Shown here: piece by piece, positions 1 to 5,216 of the stretch | Position numbering within the stretch: the first letter of the stretch is position 1 | Layout: each line of letters begins with the position of its first letter | DNA from: Candidatus Nanopelagicaceae bacterium | Lineage (GTDB): Bacteria > Actinomycetota > Actinomycetes > Nanopelagicales > Nanopelagicaceae | DNA length: 5,216 nucleotides | NCBI GenBank assembly: GCA_947440735.1 | Contig: CANESA010000050.1 | Span: forward strand, 1 to 5,216 | Reading direction: 5' to 3' | The notes under the pieces: model-generated | Database searches by the model: none | What the model was told of the DNA's origin: nothing | The model's input: only the letters and a program-made list of their open reading frames with translations | Translations under genes and position numbers: made by a program

Positions 1-89
1 ACTATCTCTGCACCAATCTCTTTAGCCAGTGCAACCGCCAGATCGCTCTTTCCTGTAGCGGTTGCGCCACAGATAATTATTGTGCGCAT
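1..89 (-). CDS. miaA: tRNA dimethylallyltransferase MiaA, N-terminal fragment (cut by window edge)
   Basis: Only the first 29 codons are in the window; the gene runs off the left edge. MiaA transfers a dimethylallyl group from DMAPP to N6 of A37 in tRNAs that read UNN codons, giving i6A, the substrate of MiaB. The visible N-terminus starts MRTIIICGATATGKSD. It holds a Walker A loop, G8-x4-G13-K14-S15, directly after a hydrophobic beta strand, and then an Ala/Leu-rich helix (LAVALAKEIGAEI), as MiaA proteins begin. The ATG directly abuts the miaB stop codon with no spacer, and a good Shine-Dalgarno sequence lies within the end of miaB, so the two genes are very likely cotranscribed and translationally coupled. 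Other P-loop kinases share Walker A, but the sequence style plus the miaB neighbour make MiaA by far the best reading. Confidence 0.9.
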   Translation of the reverse strand, partial: MRTIIICGATATGKSDLAVALAKEIGAEI

Positions 90-1523
90 CTAGACCTTAG
101 CCTTGGTGAAAGATGGAATTCCGAGCATGACACCTGGAGTTGGCGCACTCTCTTCCGTGCGGCGAGCATGAGCATCTCCCCCGCGAGTTTTCATATGTGA
201 AAGTTCTTGCCCAATCAAATAGTGAGCTGATGCATCGGTAATCTCGACCTCAACAAAGTCACCAGGTCTTGCAAGACTGGTGTTATCAAAGTGCACAAGA
301 CGAAAATCTTCTGATCGACCTGTGAGGCGAGATTGAACGGCATCACGTCTGCCTTCAACTTCAGTTACTAAAATTCGGTGTTGAGTACCAATTGCCTCTT
401 GGTTGACTGAGAGTGAAATCTTCTGTTGATGCTCATGTAGCCGGGTGTAGCGTTCACCGACTACATCCTCGGGTACCTGGTTCGTCATTTCACCAGCAGG
501 TGTTCCTGGGCGAATCGAATACTTATATGTGTAGGCGGCGGCAAAACGAGCTTGCGATGCAACATCGAGCGTTGCCTGGAAATCACTTTCACTCTCACCT
601 GGGAATCCGACGATGATGTCGGTGGTGATCATCGCGTGAGGAATCTGGCTACGCACGCGATCCAAAATTCCTAAGTATCGATCACTTCTATACGACCTAC
701 GCATGGATGCAAGAATTGAATCAGAGCCGGATTGCAAAGGCATATGAAGGTGTGGCATGACTACAGGCGTTGTTGCCATGACTTCGATGACATCATCGGT
801 GAAATCTCTTGGATGTGGCGACATGAAGCGCAGGCGCTCAAGGCCATCAATAGCTGCGACCTCTTTGAGAATCTTTGCGAAAGCTCCTCGCTCACCTAGT
901 CCAACACCATAAGCATTTACATTCTGCCCCAATAAAGTAATTTCTATGACACCTTGATCGACAAGTGCTCGCACTTCAGTGAGTACATCGACCATAGGAC
1001 GATCCTTTTCAATCCCTCGAAGTGCCGGGACGATACAGAATGTGCAGGTGTTATTGCAGCCCACTGAAATAGATACCCACGAGGAAAATGCGGAAAATCG
1101 CCGTGCAGGAAGTGTCGATGGGAAGTGTTCGAGCGATTCAAGGATTTCAATCTGTGACTCTTCTTCAATCCGCGCTCTCTCTAGCAAAACTGGAAGAGAG
1201 CCAACGTTATGAGTACCGAAAACGACATCAACATAGGGAGCTTTCTTGAGAATGATCGCCTGATCTTTTTGGGCAAGACATCCACCTACCGCAATCTGCA
1301 TCGAAGGATTAGCTTTCTTAATCGGTGCAAGAAATGAGAGATTTCCATACAGTTTATTATCTGCATTCTCGCGTACTGCGCAGGTGTTAAAGACGACAAT
1401 ATCTGCCTGTGTTCCTGACTCAGCTGGAATAAATCCAGCTTCATCTAGTAACCCAGCAATTCGTTCAGAATCATGGACATTCATCTGGCAGCCGTAAGTT
1501 TCGACCGTATACGTTCGTGACAT
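90..1523 (-). CDS. miaB: tRNA-2-methylthio-N6-dimethylallyladenosine synthase MiaB
   Basis: This radical SAM methylthiotransferase converts i6A37 to ms2i6A37 in tRNA, using two [4Fe-4S] clusters. At 477 residues it is full length for the family. The N-terminal methylthiotransferase domain carries its three cluster cysteines, C12 (YGCQMN), C48 (FNTCAVRE) and C82 (GGCLAQ). The radical SAM domain has the C156-x3-C160-x2-C163 motif in [14 protein letters not shown], followed by LRG and EKDRP. A C-terminal TRAM RNA-binding domain lies at about residues 379-442, then a short tail with GVMLGIP, resembling the end of actinobacterial MiaB proteins. The ATG is secure: an in-frame TAG lies 18 bases upstream with no start codon between. 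No clear Shine-Dalgarno is visible; the gap from the amidotransferase gene is 10 bases. The C12/C48/C82 spacing and YGCQMN favour MiaB over RimO or MtaB, and the adjoining miaA supports it. Confidence 0.97.
   Translation of the reverse strand: MSRTYTVETYGCQMNVHDSERIAGLLDEAGFIPAESGTQADIVVFNTCAVRENADNKLYGNLSFLAPIKKANPSMQIAVGGCLAQKDQAIILKKAPYVDVVFGTHNVGSLPVLLERARIEEESQIEILESLEHFPSTLPARRFSAFSSWVSISVGCNNTCTFCIVPALRGIEKDRPMVDVLTEVRALVDQGVIEITLLGQNVNAYGVGLGERGAFAKILKEVAAIDGLERLRFMSPHPRDFTDDVIEVMATTPVVMPHLHMPLQSGSDSILASMRRSYRSDRYLGILDRVRSQIPHAMITTDIIVGFPGESESDFQATLDVASQARFAAAYTYKYSIRPGTPAGEMTNQVPEDVVGERYTRLHEHQQKISLSVNQEAIGTQHRILVTEVEGRRDAVQSRLTGRSEDFRLVHFDNTSLARPGDFVEVEITDASAHYLIGQELSHMKTRGGDAHARRTEESAPTPGVMLGIPSFTKAKV
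95..99 (-). promoter_or_regulatory. Shine-Dalgarno for miaA, inside the miaB 3' end
   Basis: On the minus strand the sequence AAGGCTAAGGTCTAG directly precedes the miaA ATG. The TAAGG at 95-99 lies five bases before the start codon, a suitable spacing, and a second AAGG lies six bases further upstream. These bases also encode the last residues of MiaB (KAKV). This is the clearest ribosome binding site in the window; most other genes here have none that is recognisable. Confidence 0.6.
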
Positions 1524-1533
1524 AAGGGTTGCT

Positions 1534-2274
1534 CTAAATATCTAGAATTTTGTAAGAAAGATCTGCGCGATTAACCACCAGAATCTTGCCATTGGTTAAC
1601 GGAGTCCAATCATCATGGCCCCATCCAGTTGATGCCACTTTGATGGCACCTTCTTCCTTCGTAAAGCGAAGCTCGTAATGGAATGGGACAGTCCATTCGC
1701 TCTGTTCTTCAACGTTGAATTGGCAGACTGCGATCAAGAAATCTGGCGTGAGAGTGATTGAGTTAATGGCCGAGTAATTAGCGGTGCTTGCGATTTCCTT
1801 CACTGTGGCAGCGATCGCTTCAATGAGCCCCATCTTCTTTGCTGCAGTCAAAATTGCAAAGAAATAACGTTCGCTATCAGTAGTCGAAGTCAGCTCTCCT
1901 AGAAGATCGGCATCAATGAGATGTTCAATACTTGAACCAGGACGAATCGTTCCATTGTGCATAAAGGAGATATCACCGTGAATAAATGGATGATTATTTG
2001 AAAGATCAACTGTCAAACCTTTGGATGCGAGTCGAAGATGAACGAGGGCCCCATCGGTGGGCTTAGATGAAGCAACTTCTGCAAAGAGTGAGCTTTCAAC
2101 AGCTGGTGCTAGATCACGTTCGCGCTCTTGTACTCCACCAATCGAAGCACACGTTGTTACTCCCCAACCATGTTTATGTTCTTTAGAGAGCTCCACGAAA
2201 TCTGAGAGCGTCGGACCCACGATTGTTGCAAGGGTCGCAGGTTCAGTTGAGGCGTAGGCCAATAATCTGCACAT
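1534..2274 (-). CDS. class II glutamine amidotransferase-like protein (EgtC/YafJ type)
   Basis: This 246-residue protein begins MCRLLAY. Cys2, exposed once Met1 is removed, is the expected N-terminal nucleophile of an Ntn-type class II amidotransferase. Other family motifs are visible: HGWG at 35-38, HLRLAS at 79-84 (with the glutamine-binding Arg, R81), NHPF at 94-97, FMHNG at 104-108 (the oxyanion Asn-Gly) and TDSER at 132-136. The protein is a lone amidase domain with no synthetase or isomerase partner domain. Relatives include EgtC, which removes glutamate from the gamma-glutamyl intermediate of ergothioneine synthesis, and YafJ-like proteins of unknown role. No other ergothioneine gene is in the window, so I assign the fold and chemistry but not the substrate. 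The ATG is fixed by Cys2 and by the in-frame TAG 9 bases before it. That TAG belongs to neither neighbour, since the desaturase ends at 2284-2286 in the same frame as this spacer. A weak AAGG lies about 12 bases before the ATG. Confidence 0.88.
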   Translation of the reverse strand: MCRLLAYASTEPATLATIVGPTLSDFVELSKEHKHGWGVTTCASIGGVQERERDLAPAVESSLFAEVASSKPTDGALVHLRLASKGLTVDLSNNHPFIHGDISFMHNGTIRPGSSIEHLIDADLLGELTSTTDSERYFFAILTAAKKMGLIEAIAATVKEIASTANYSAINSITLTPDFLIAVCQFNVEEQSEWTVPFHYELRFTKEEGAIKVASTGWGHDDWTPLTNGKILVVNRADLSYKILDI

Positions 2275-2283
2275 GGCGGTAAT

Positions 2284-3252
2284 CTACCTTGGAATACGAA
2301 TTGGTTCCTGCCCACGAGCGATCAGACGCTCAAAATGAATCTCTCGCTTTTCGCTAAAACGCTGCGCATCAGCACCTGCTGTCTTTATAAAGGCGGCAAG
2401 CTCTTCACGCGCGACTAGGCCATCGCCTGAGAGATCTGTGCGTTCAAAGACATTCCACGCACGCAAGACAGGAGCAATTACCTCATCAAGGTGCTGTTGA
2501 AGATCGTAAATTCCAGCCAGTGCAATCTGAACTGCTTTGCGACCAAAGCCAGGCATATTCGCTCCGGGCATATCAAAGTTTGTGACAACATCGGCAATTG
2601 CTCGCATTGCCGCATTTGGTTCGAGCTCAAGGGCAGTACCTAAAAGATTGCGGTAAAAAATCATGTGTAGATTTTCATCAAGTGCCACGCGCTGCATCAT
2701 CGACTCGGCAATCGGATCATTCGAGAGTTTGCCAGTATTGCGGTGAGAGATACGAGTAGCTAATTCTTGGAAAGAAACATATGCAACGGTGTGCAACATG
2801 TCGTTCTCATACGGTGTCTGATATCCCAAAGACATGTGGGCCATACGGAGATCTTCAAGTTCATAGGGATCTACGCCACGAGTTGCCATGAGGTAATCAC
2901 GAATCACAATCGCGTGTCGAGCCTCTTCTGCAGTCCATCGCTCAATCCAATTTCCCCACGCGCCATCGCGGCCCATAGAGATTGAAATTTCGGTGTGATA
3001 GCTAGGCAAATTATCTTCGGTGAGAAGATTAAGTATCAGTGAATCTTGTGCCACTGGAGTCAGGCGAGAGTCTTTAGCTTCCCATGCATCACCGTTAAGT
3101 GGCCCTGCAAAATCGCGACCTTCCGACCACGGGACATACTCGTGCGGATACCAATTTTTTTGAACGCTTAAATGGCGATTGAGTTCGACTTCAACGGCAG
3201 GTTCTAGATCGCGGATAAGACGCGACTGGATCGCTGCGGAATCGTAAGTCAT
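2284..3252 (-). CDS. soluble acyl-ACP desaturase (DesA family, diiron)
   Basis: This enzyme is predicted to put a cis double bond into an acyl chain carried on acyl carrier protein, using O2 and two electrons from a ferredoxin-type donor, in the cytosol. It has 322 residues, normal for the family. All six diiron ligands can be placed by comparison with the plant stearoyl-ACP desaturase: E79 (TEDNLPSYHTE), E110 and H113 (WTAEEARH), E163 (SFQELATRISHRNTG), and E193 and H196 (DENLH). No membrane segments are seen, as expected for this soluble class. Mycobacterial DesA1 and DesA2 are relatives; regiospecificity cannot be read from the sequence, and membrane phospholipid unsaturation is an inferred role. 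Residues 273-284 resemble an EF-hand loop. The start is fixed by an in-frame TAG 9 bases upstream of the ATG. There is no Shine-Dalgarno; the 33-base gap after trmD is the largest in the window and may hold a promoter. Confidence 0.93.
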   Translation of the reverse strand: MTYDSAAIQSRLIRDLEPAVEVELNRHLSVQKNWYPHEYVPWSEGRDFAGPLNGDAWEAKDSRLTPVAQDSLILNLLTEDNLPSYHTEISISMGRDGAWGNWIERWTAEEARHAIVIRDYLMATRGVDPYELEDLRMAHMSLGYQTPYENDMLHTVAYVSFQELATRISHRNTGKLSNDPIAESMMQRVALDENLHMIFYRNLLGTALELEPNAAMRAIADVVTNFDMPGANMPGFGRKAVQIALAGIYDLQQHLDEVIAPVLRAWNVFERTDLSGDGLVAREELAAFIKTAGADAQRFSEKREIHFERLIARGQEPIRIPR

Positions 3253-3269
3253 GGGAGAACGCTACGGTA
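3253..3269 (-). promoter_or_regulatory. possible near-leaderless promoter (-10 element) for the desaturase
   Basis: The minus-strand spacer before the desaturase holds TACCGT at 3264-3269, which fits the TAnnnT form of an actinobacterial -10 hexamer. It is followed by 11 bases and then the ATG, which would place transcription start a few bases before the start codon. There is no Shine-Dalgarno in this gap, as leaderless genes allow. I see no good -35 hexamer, and a six-base match is weak evidence, so read-through from trmD remains equally possible. Confidence 0.25.
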
Positions 3270-3285
3270 GAGAGCGTGTTACCGA

Positions 3286-3972
3286 CTAGTTGGAATTGGC
3301 GTTTTTACGATCCTGCGCCTGTGATGCGCGCCATGTGGCGATCGCTCCGTGATTTCCACTGAGCAGAATAGGTGGAACTTCTAACCCTCTCCACTCTTGT
3401 GGTCGTGTGAAGTTGGGATATTCAAGGTAACCCTCTTCATTATGTGACTCTTCAGCAAGAGAGAGTGGGTTTCCAAGTACTCCAGGAATAAGTCGTGTGA
3501 TTGCTTCAATCATGACCATCGAGGCAACCTCACCCCCTCCGAGTACATAATCTCCAATTGATACTTCTCGCACTTGAATATTTCGCTGCTGATATTCAGT
3601 TTGGCTATAGTGAATTCGAACTCTCTCATCAATTCCTTCATAACGACCACAAGCAAAAATTAGATGTGGTGCGCGTGAGAGTTCTTCTGCCATCTCTTGG
3701 TTAAAGCGTCGTCCAGTTGGAGTTAATACAATCAATAAAGCGCCATCATCAATAATTGAATCGATCGCTTTGCCCCACACATCTGCCAACATCACCATTC
3801 CAGCACCACCACCATATGGTGCGTCATCGACTGTGTGGTGAGTATCTGAGGTCTGCGCGCGAAGATCGTGCACGTTGACAGAGAGCAAGCCTCCATCTTG
3901 CGCCTTACCCAGGAGAGAAAGCTGCAACGGCGCAAAGTAGTCAGGAAAGATTGTGATTGCATCAATTCTCAT
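3286..3972 (-). CDS. trmD: tRNA (guanine-N1)-methyltransferase TrmD
   Basis: TrmD uses SAM to make m1G37 in tRNAs with G36 and so prevents +1 frameshifting. The 228-residue protein has the SPOUT trefoil-knot landmarks: MRIDAITIFPDYF at the start, DDAPYGGGAGMVM at 49-61, LTPTGRRF at 83-90, FACGRYEGIDERV at 106-118, EVSIGDYVLGGGE at 136-148 and PGVLGN at 163-168. The tRNA-binding part has YPNFTRP at 185-191 and VPPILLSGNH at 199-208. Two departures: the position of the general-base Asp (D169 in E. coli numbering, within a DS[FH] motif) reads E175 in EESH, and the usual RRPDL-like ending is absent, the protein stopping at DRKNANSN. I looked in the other frames of the 3' end and did not find the missing motif, so a simple frameshift is unlikely. 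The ATG overlaps the rimM TGA by four bases (ATGA), which implies translational coupling. Confidence 0.96.
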   Translation of the reverse strand: MRIDAITIFPDYFAPLQLSLLGKAQDGGLLSVNVHDLRAQTSDTHHTVDDAPYGGGAGMVMLADVWGKAIDSIIDDGALLIVLTPTGRRFNQEMAEELSRAPHLIFACGRYEGIDERVRIHYSQTEYQQRNIQVREVSIGDYVLGGGEVASMVMIEAITRLIPGVLGNPLSLAEESHNEEGYLEYPNFTRPQEWRGLEVPPILLSGNHGAIATWRASQAQDRKNANSN

Positions 3973-4472
3973 GACATCTGCCCATCGATAATTGGTGGAA
4001 TAACTGTAAGTCTTTTGCCTGCGATATCAACGACCGGGACAAGAACGCGCACAAATGGGATGAGTACTTCTCCGCTCTCGCCCTTAATAACCAGAACATC
4101 TTGGCCGGGAAGGTTGAGAACATCGCTTACCTCTCCCAAGGTGCTGCCATCTTCTAGCTCTGCTCGACAACCTATGAGTTGAAGTACGTGATAATCGTCT
4201 TCATCTTCACCAGGTGCATCGATATCAACATCGGCATAGAGAAGAACATCTCGCAATTTTTCAACAGCATTTCGATCTGTGCAACCCGCAAATGAGAGAA
4301 GAAGGATTCCGTTGTGCACGCGCACCGAGTCAACTACCAGAGTTCCGTTGCTATCTGTCTCTAGAGCTGCGCCAATTGCAAAACGGGATGCCGCATCATC
4401 TGTACGAACTTCGATTGTCGCCTCACCCAAGATTCCATGGGCACGACCAATGCGCCCGACATTTAGGCGCAT
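3969..4472 (-). CDS. rimM: ribosome maturation factor RimM
   Basis: RimM binds ribosomal protein uS19 and helps the 30S head region mature. The 167-residue protein has the usual two-part layout. An N-terminal RimM beta-barrel (about 1-80) opens with the signature GRIGRAHGILGE. A PRC-barrel (about 92-162) follows, with the DYHVLQLIGC entry strand, a G-x-V-x-D-V-x-N-L-PGQDVLVI stretch, and VLIPFV followed by VVDIAGKRLTVIPP. Between them lies a very acidic linker, DIDAPGEDEDDY. It starts 13 bases after the KH gene and ends in the four-base overlap with trmD, the order widespread in bacteria. No Shine-Dalgarno is apparent before the ATG. Another ATG five bases upstream is in a different frame and would not give RimM. 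Length and ending are ordinary. Confidence 0.96.
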   Translation of the reverse strand: MRLNVGRIGRAHGILGEATIEVRTDDAASRFAIGAALETDSNGTLVVDSVRVHNGILLLSFAGCTDRNAVEKLRDVLLYADVDIDAPGEDEDDYHVLQLIGCRAELEDGSTLGEVSDVLNLPGQDVLVIKGESGEVLIPFVRVLVPVVDIAGKRLTVIPPIIDGQMS

Positions 4473-4485
4473 GACATAAGTTTTC

Positions 4486-4725
4486 TTAACGAGCCTCGTC
4501 AGTATCGATCAGATCAACGCGGACGCTACGTCCAGCAAGAGCGCTTACAACTGTACGAAGCGCCTTTGCTGTACGACCGTTACGACCAATGACCTTACCG
4601 ATATCTTCAGGATTGACACGAACTTCAAGAGTTGTTCCTCGACGATGTGTCTTCTCCTTGACGATGACATCCTCAGGATTATCTACAATCCCTTTAACGA
4701 GATGCTCGAGAGCTTCGTCAATCAT
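4486..4725 (-). CDS. khpA: KhpA-type KH-domain RNA-binding protein
   Basis: This is a 79-residue, single KH-domain protein of the UPF0109/KhpA family. The RNA-gripping loop is G47-R-N-G50 within DIGKVIGRNGRTAKALRTVV, preceded by a strand with the sequence TTLEVRVNPED. Family members sit between rpsP and rimM in many Gram-positive genomes, as here. In Firmicutes, KhpA pairs with KhpB (Jag/EloR) and acts as a broad RNA-binding protein linked to cell size; whether that applies in this host is unknown. The ATG lies two bases after the rpsP stop codon with no Shine-Dalgarno, and an in-frame TGA lies 6 bases upstream, so translation probably depends on ribosomes finishing rpsP. The symbol rests on family and position, not on a demonstrated function. 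Confidence 0.9.
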   Translation of the reverse strand: MIDEALEHLVKGIVDNPEDVIVKEKTHRRGTTLEVRVNPEDIGKVIGRNGRTAKALRTVVSALAGRSVRVDLIDTDEAR

Positions 4726-4727
4726 CT

Positions 4728-5216
4728 TTATTCAGCTGCTGCTTCTGAAGATGCTTCTGCTGCTGGAGTTTCAACAACTTCAGCTGGCGTTTCAACAACA
4801 GCTTCGACAGCTGGAGTTTCAACCACTACTTCTGTCTGTGCAACTTCAGCTGGAACCTCTGCCACCTCGGCGATAGCTTCTGGTTCGGACACTACGACTG
4901 GATTCGTCTTTGCAGCAAGCTTCTCTTGCGCCTTCTTCTTCAGAGTAGTTGCGCCTTCTTTTGGCTCATCCATTGCAGATTTAACTGCAGCTTCATATGC
5001 AACGCTCTTATGTGGCTTTGGTGTAGCAAAGCGAAGAGTTCCTTCAGTTCCTGGAAGACCCTTGAACTTCTGCCAATCACCTGTGACCTTAAGAATTGCC
5101 TCTACAGCTTCAGATGCTTGTGCGCCAACGCCTAACCAGTAGAGAGCGCGCTCTGAGTTCACTTCAATAATTGATGGCTCTTGTCCTGGAACGTAGCGAC
5201 CAATCTCTTCGATTGA
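4728..5216 (-). CDS. rpsP: 30S ribosomal protein bS16, N-terminus cut by window edge
   Basis: bS16 is a structural 30S protein that binds 16S rRNA early in assembly. The window shows 162 residues. The gene is open to the right edge, and roughly 30 N-terminal residues, with the start codon, are missing. The GTG at 5160-5162 is not the start: the frame continues upstream as [20 protein letters not shown], standard internal bS16 sequence. The core goes on with [33 protein letters not shown], then a Lys-rich segment with [11 protein letters not shown]. After it comes a 52-residue tail (4731-4886) with 14 Glu and no Lys, Arg or Asp, built partly from repeats. Actinobacterial bS16 is commonly longer than the ~82 residues of E. 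coli, so an extension is expected, but this one looks long (about 190 residues in total by inference). It leads the visible gene run. Confidence 0.96.
   Translation of the reverse strand, partial: SIEEIGRYVPGQEPSIIEVNSERALYWLGVGAQASEAVEAILKVTGDWQKFKGLPGTEGTLRFATPKPHKSVAYEAAVKSAMDEPKEGATTLKKKAQEKLAAKTNPVVVSEPEAIAEVAEVPAEVAQTEVVVETPAVEAVVETPAEVVETPAAEASSEAAAE
4762..4826 (-). repeat. three imperfect 17-bp direct repeats in the rpsP 3' end
   Basis: The plus-strand unit GCTGGAGTTTCAACAAC is found at 4762-4778, 4783-4799 and 4810-4826. The second and third copies each differ from the first by one base. On the coding strand each unit encodes VVETP followed by Ala. The copies start 21 and 27 bases apart, both multiples of three, so the reading frame is kept and gain or loss of a unit would only change tail length. 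Confidence 0.85.

Noticed and set aside
3265..3284. Inverted repeat CGGTA/TACCG with a 10-base loop in the trmD-desaturase gap, as a possible terminator
   Set aside because: The stem is only five base pairs and no T-tract follows on the minus strand, so it does not support a rho-independent terminator.
3286..3333. Frameshift at the trmD 3' end hiding a normal RRPDL tail
   Set aside because: Reading the two other minus-strand frames gave no RRPDL-like motif; one stops almost at once and the other gives unrelated residues.
3868..4182. A 104-codon plus-strand open frame opposite the trmD/rimM junction
   Set aside because: It lies fully antisense to two clearly conserved genes, has Ser/Thr/Arg-rich shadow composition and no recognisable domain.
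4475..4477. ATG just upstream of rimM as an alternative start
   Set aside because: It is five bases from the rimM ATG in a different frame and does not lead into the RimM sequence.
4762..4826. The three 17-bp repeats as a CRISPR array or regulatory iterons
   Set aside because: They are in frame within rpsP, encode repeated VVETPA, and are separated by only 4 and 10 bases, so protein-level duplication explains them.
4645..5142. A 165-codon plus-strand open frame, rich in Ala, Ser and Thr, opposite rpsP and khpA
   Set aside because: It is the complement of the repetitive rpsP tail and its bS16 core; the low-complexity composition follows from the repeats, it spans two well-supported genes, and it matches no family I recognise.
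5160..5162. GTG as the start codon of a short 144-residue bS16
   Set aside because: The open frame continues upstream to the window edge with standard bS16 sequence (IEEIGRY), so the GTG encodes an internal Val.

Overview
This is a compact run of eight genes, all on the minus strand. Six are complete and two are cut by the window edges. Only about 67 of the 5216 bases lie between genes, in gaps of 0 to 33 bases, and one gene pair overlaps by 4 bases. There is no non-coding stretch over 300 bases and no sign of a mobile element, CRISPR array, rRNA or tRNA gene.

The likely host is an actinobacterium with a streamlined genome of moderate GC content (near half by eye). Support comes from the rpsP-KH-rimM-trmD order, the long Ala/Glu/Val/Pro-rich tail on bS16, the actinobacterial style of TrmD and MiaB, and a soluble DesA-type acyl-ACP desaturase. 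The moderate GC and tiny spacers fit freshwater planktonic lineages such as acI/Nanopelagicales. That placement is inference and was not tested by any search.

In transcription order (high to low coordinates): rpsP (ribosomal protein bS16, N-terminus outside the window), a KhpA-type KH-domain RNA-binding protein, rimM (30S maturation factor) and trmD (tRNA m1G37 methyltransferase). Together these form a ribosome/tRNA block. After a 33-base spacer come an acyl-ACP desaturase and a class II glutamine amidotransferase-like protein. Last are miaB and the start of miaA, which together make 2-methylthio-N6-isopentenyl-A37 in tRNA.

The content is mainly housekeeping, and I found no convincing new system. 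The points worth a second look are: rplS is not next to trmD, and a lipid gene sits there instead; TrmD has Glu where the catalytic Asp is expected, plus a shortened tail; bS16 has a repeat-built, purely acidic tail; an EF-hand-like loop lies in the desaturase; a possible near-leaderless promoter precedes the desaturase; and an EgtC/YafJ-like amidotransferase has no pathway partner nearby.
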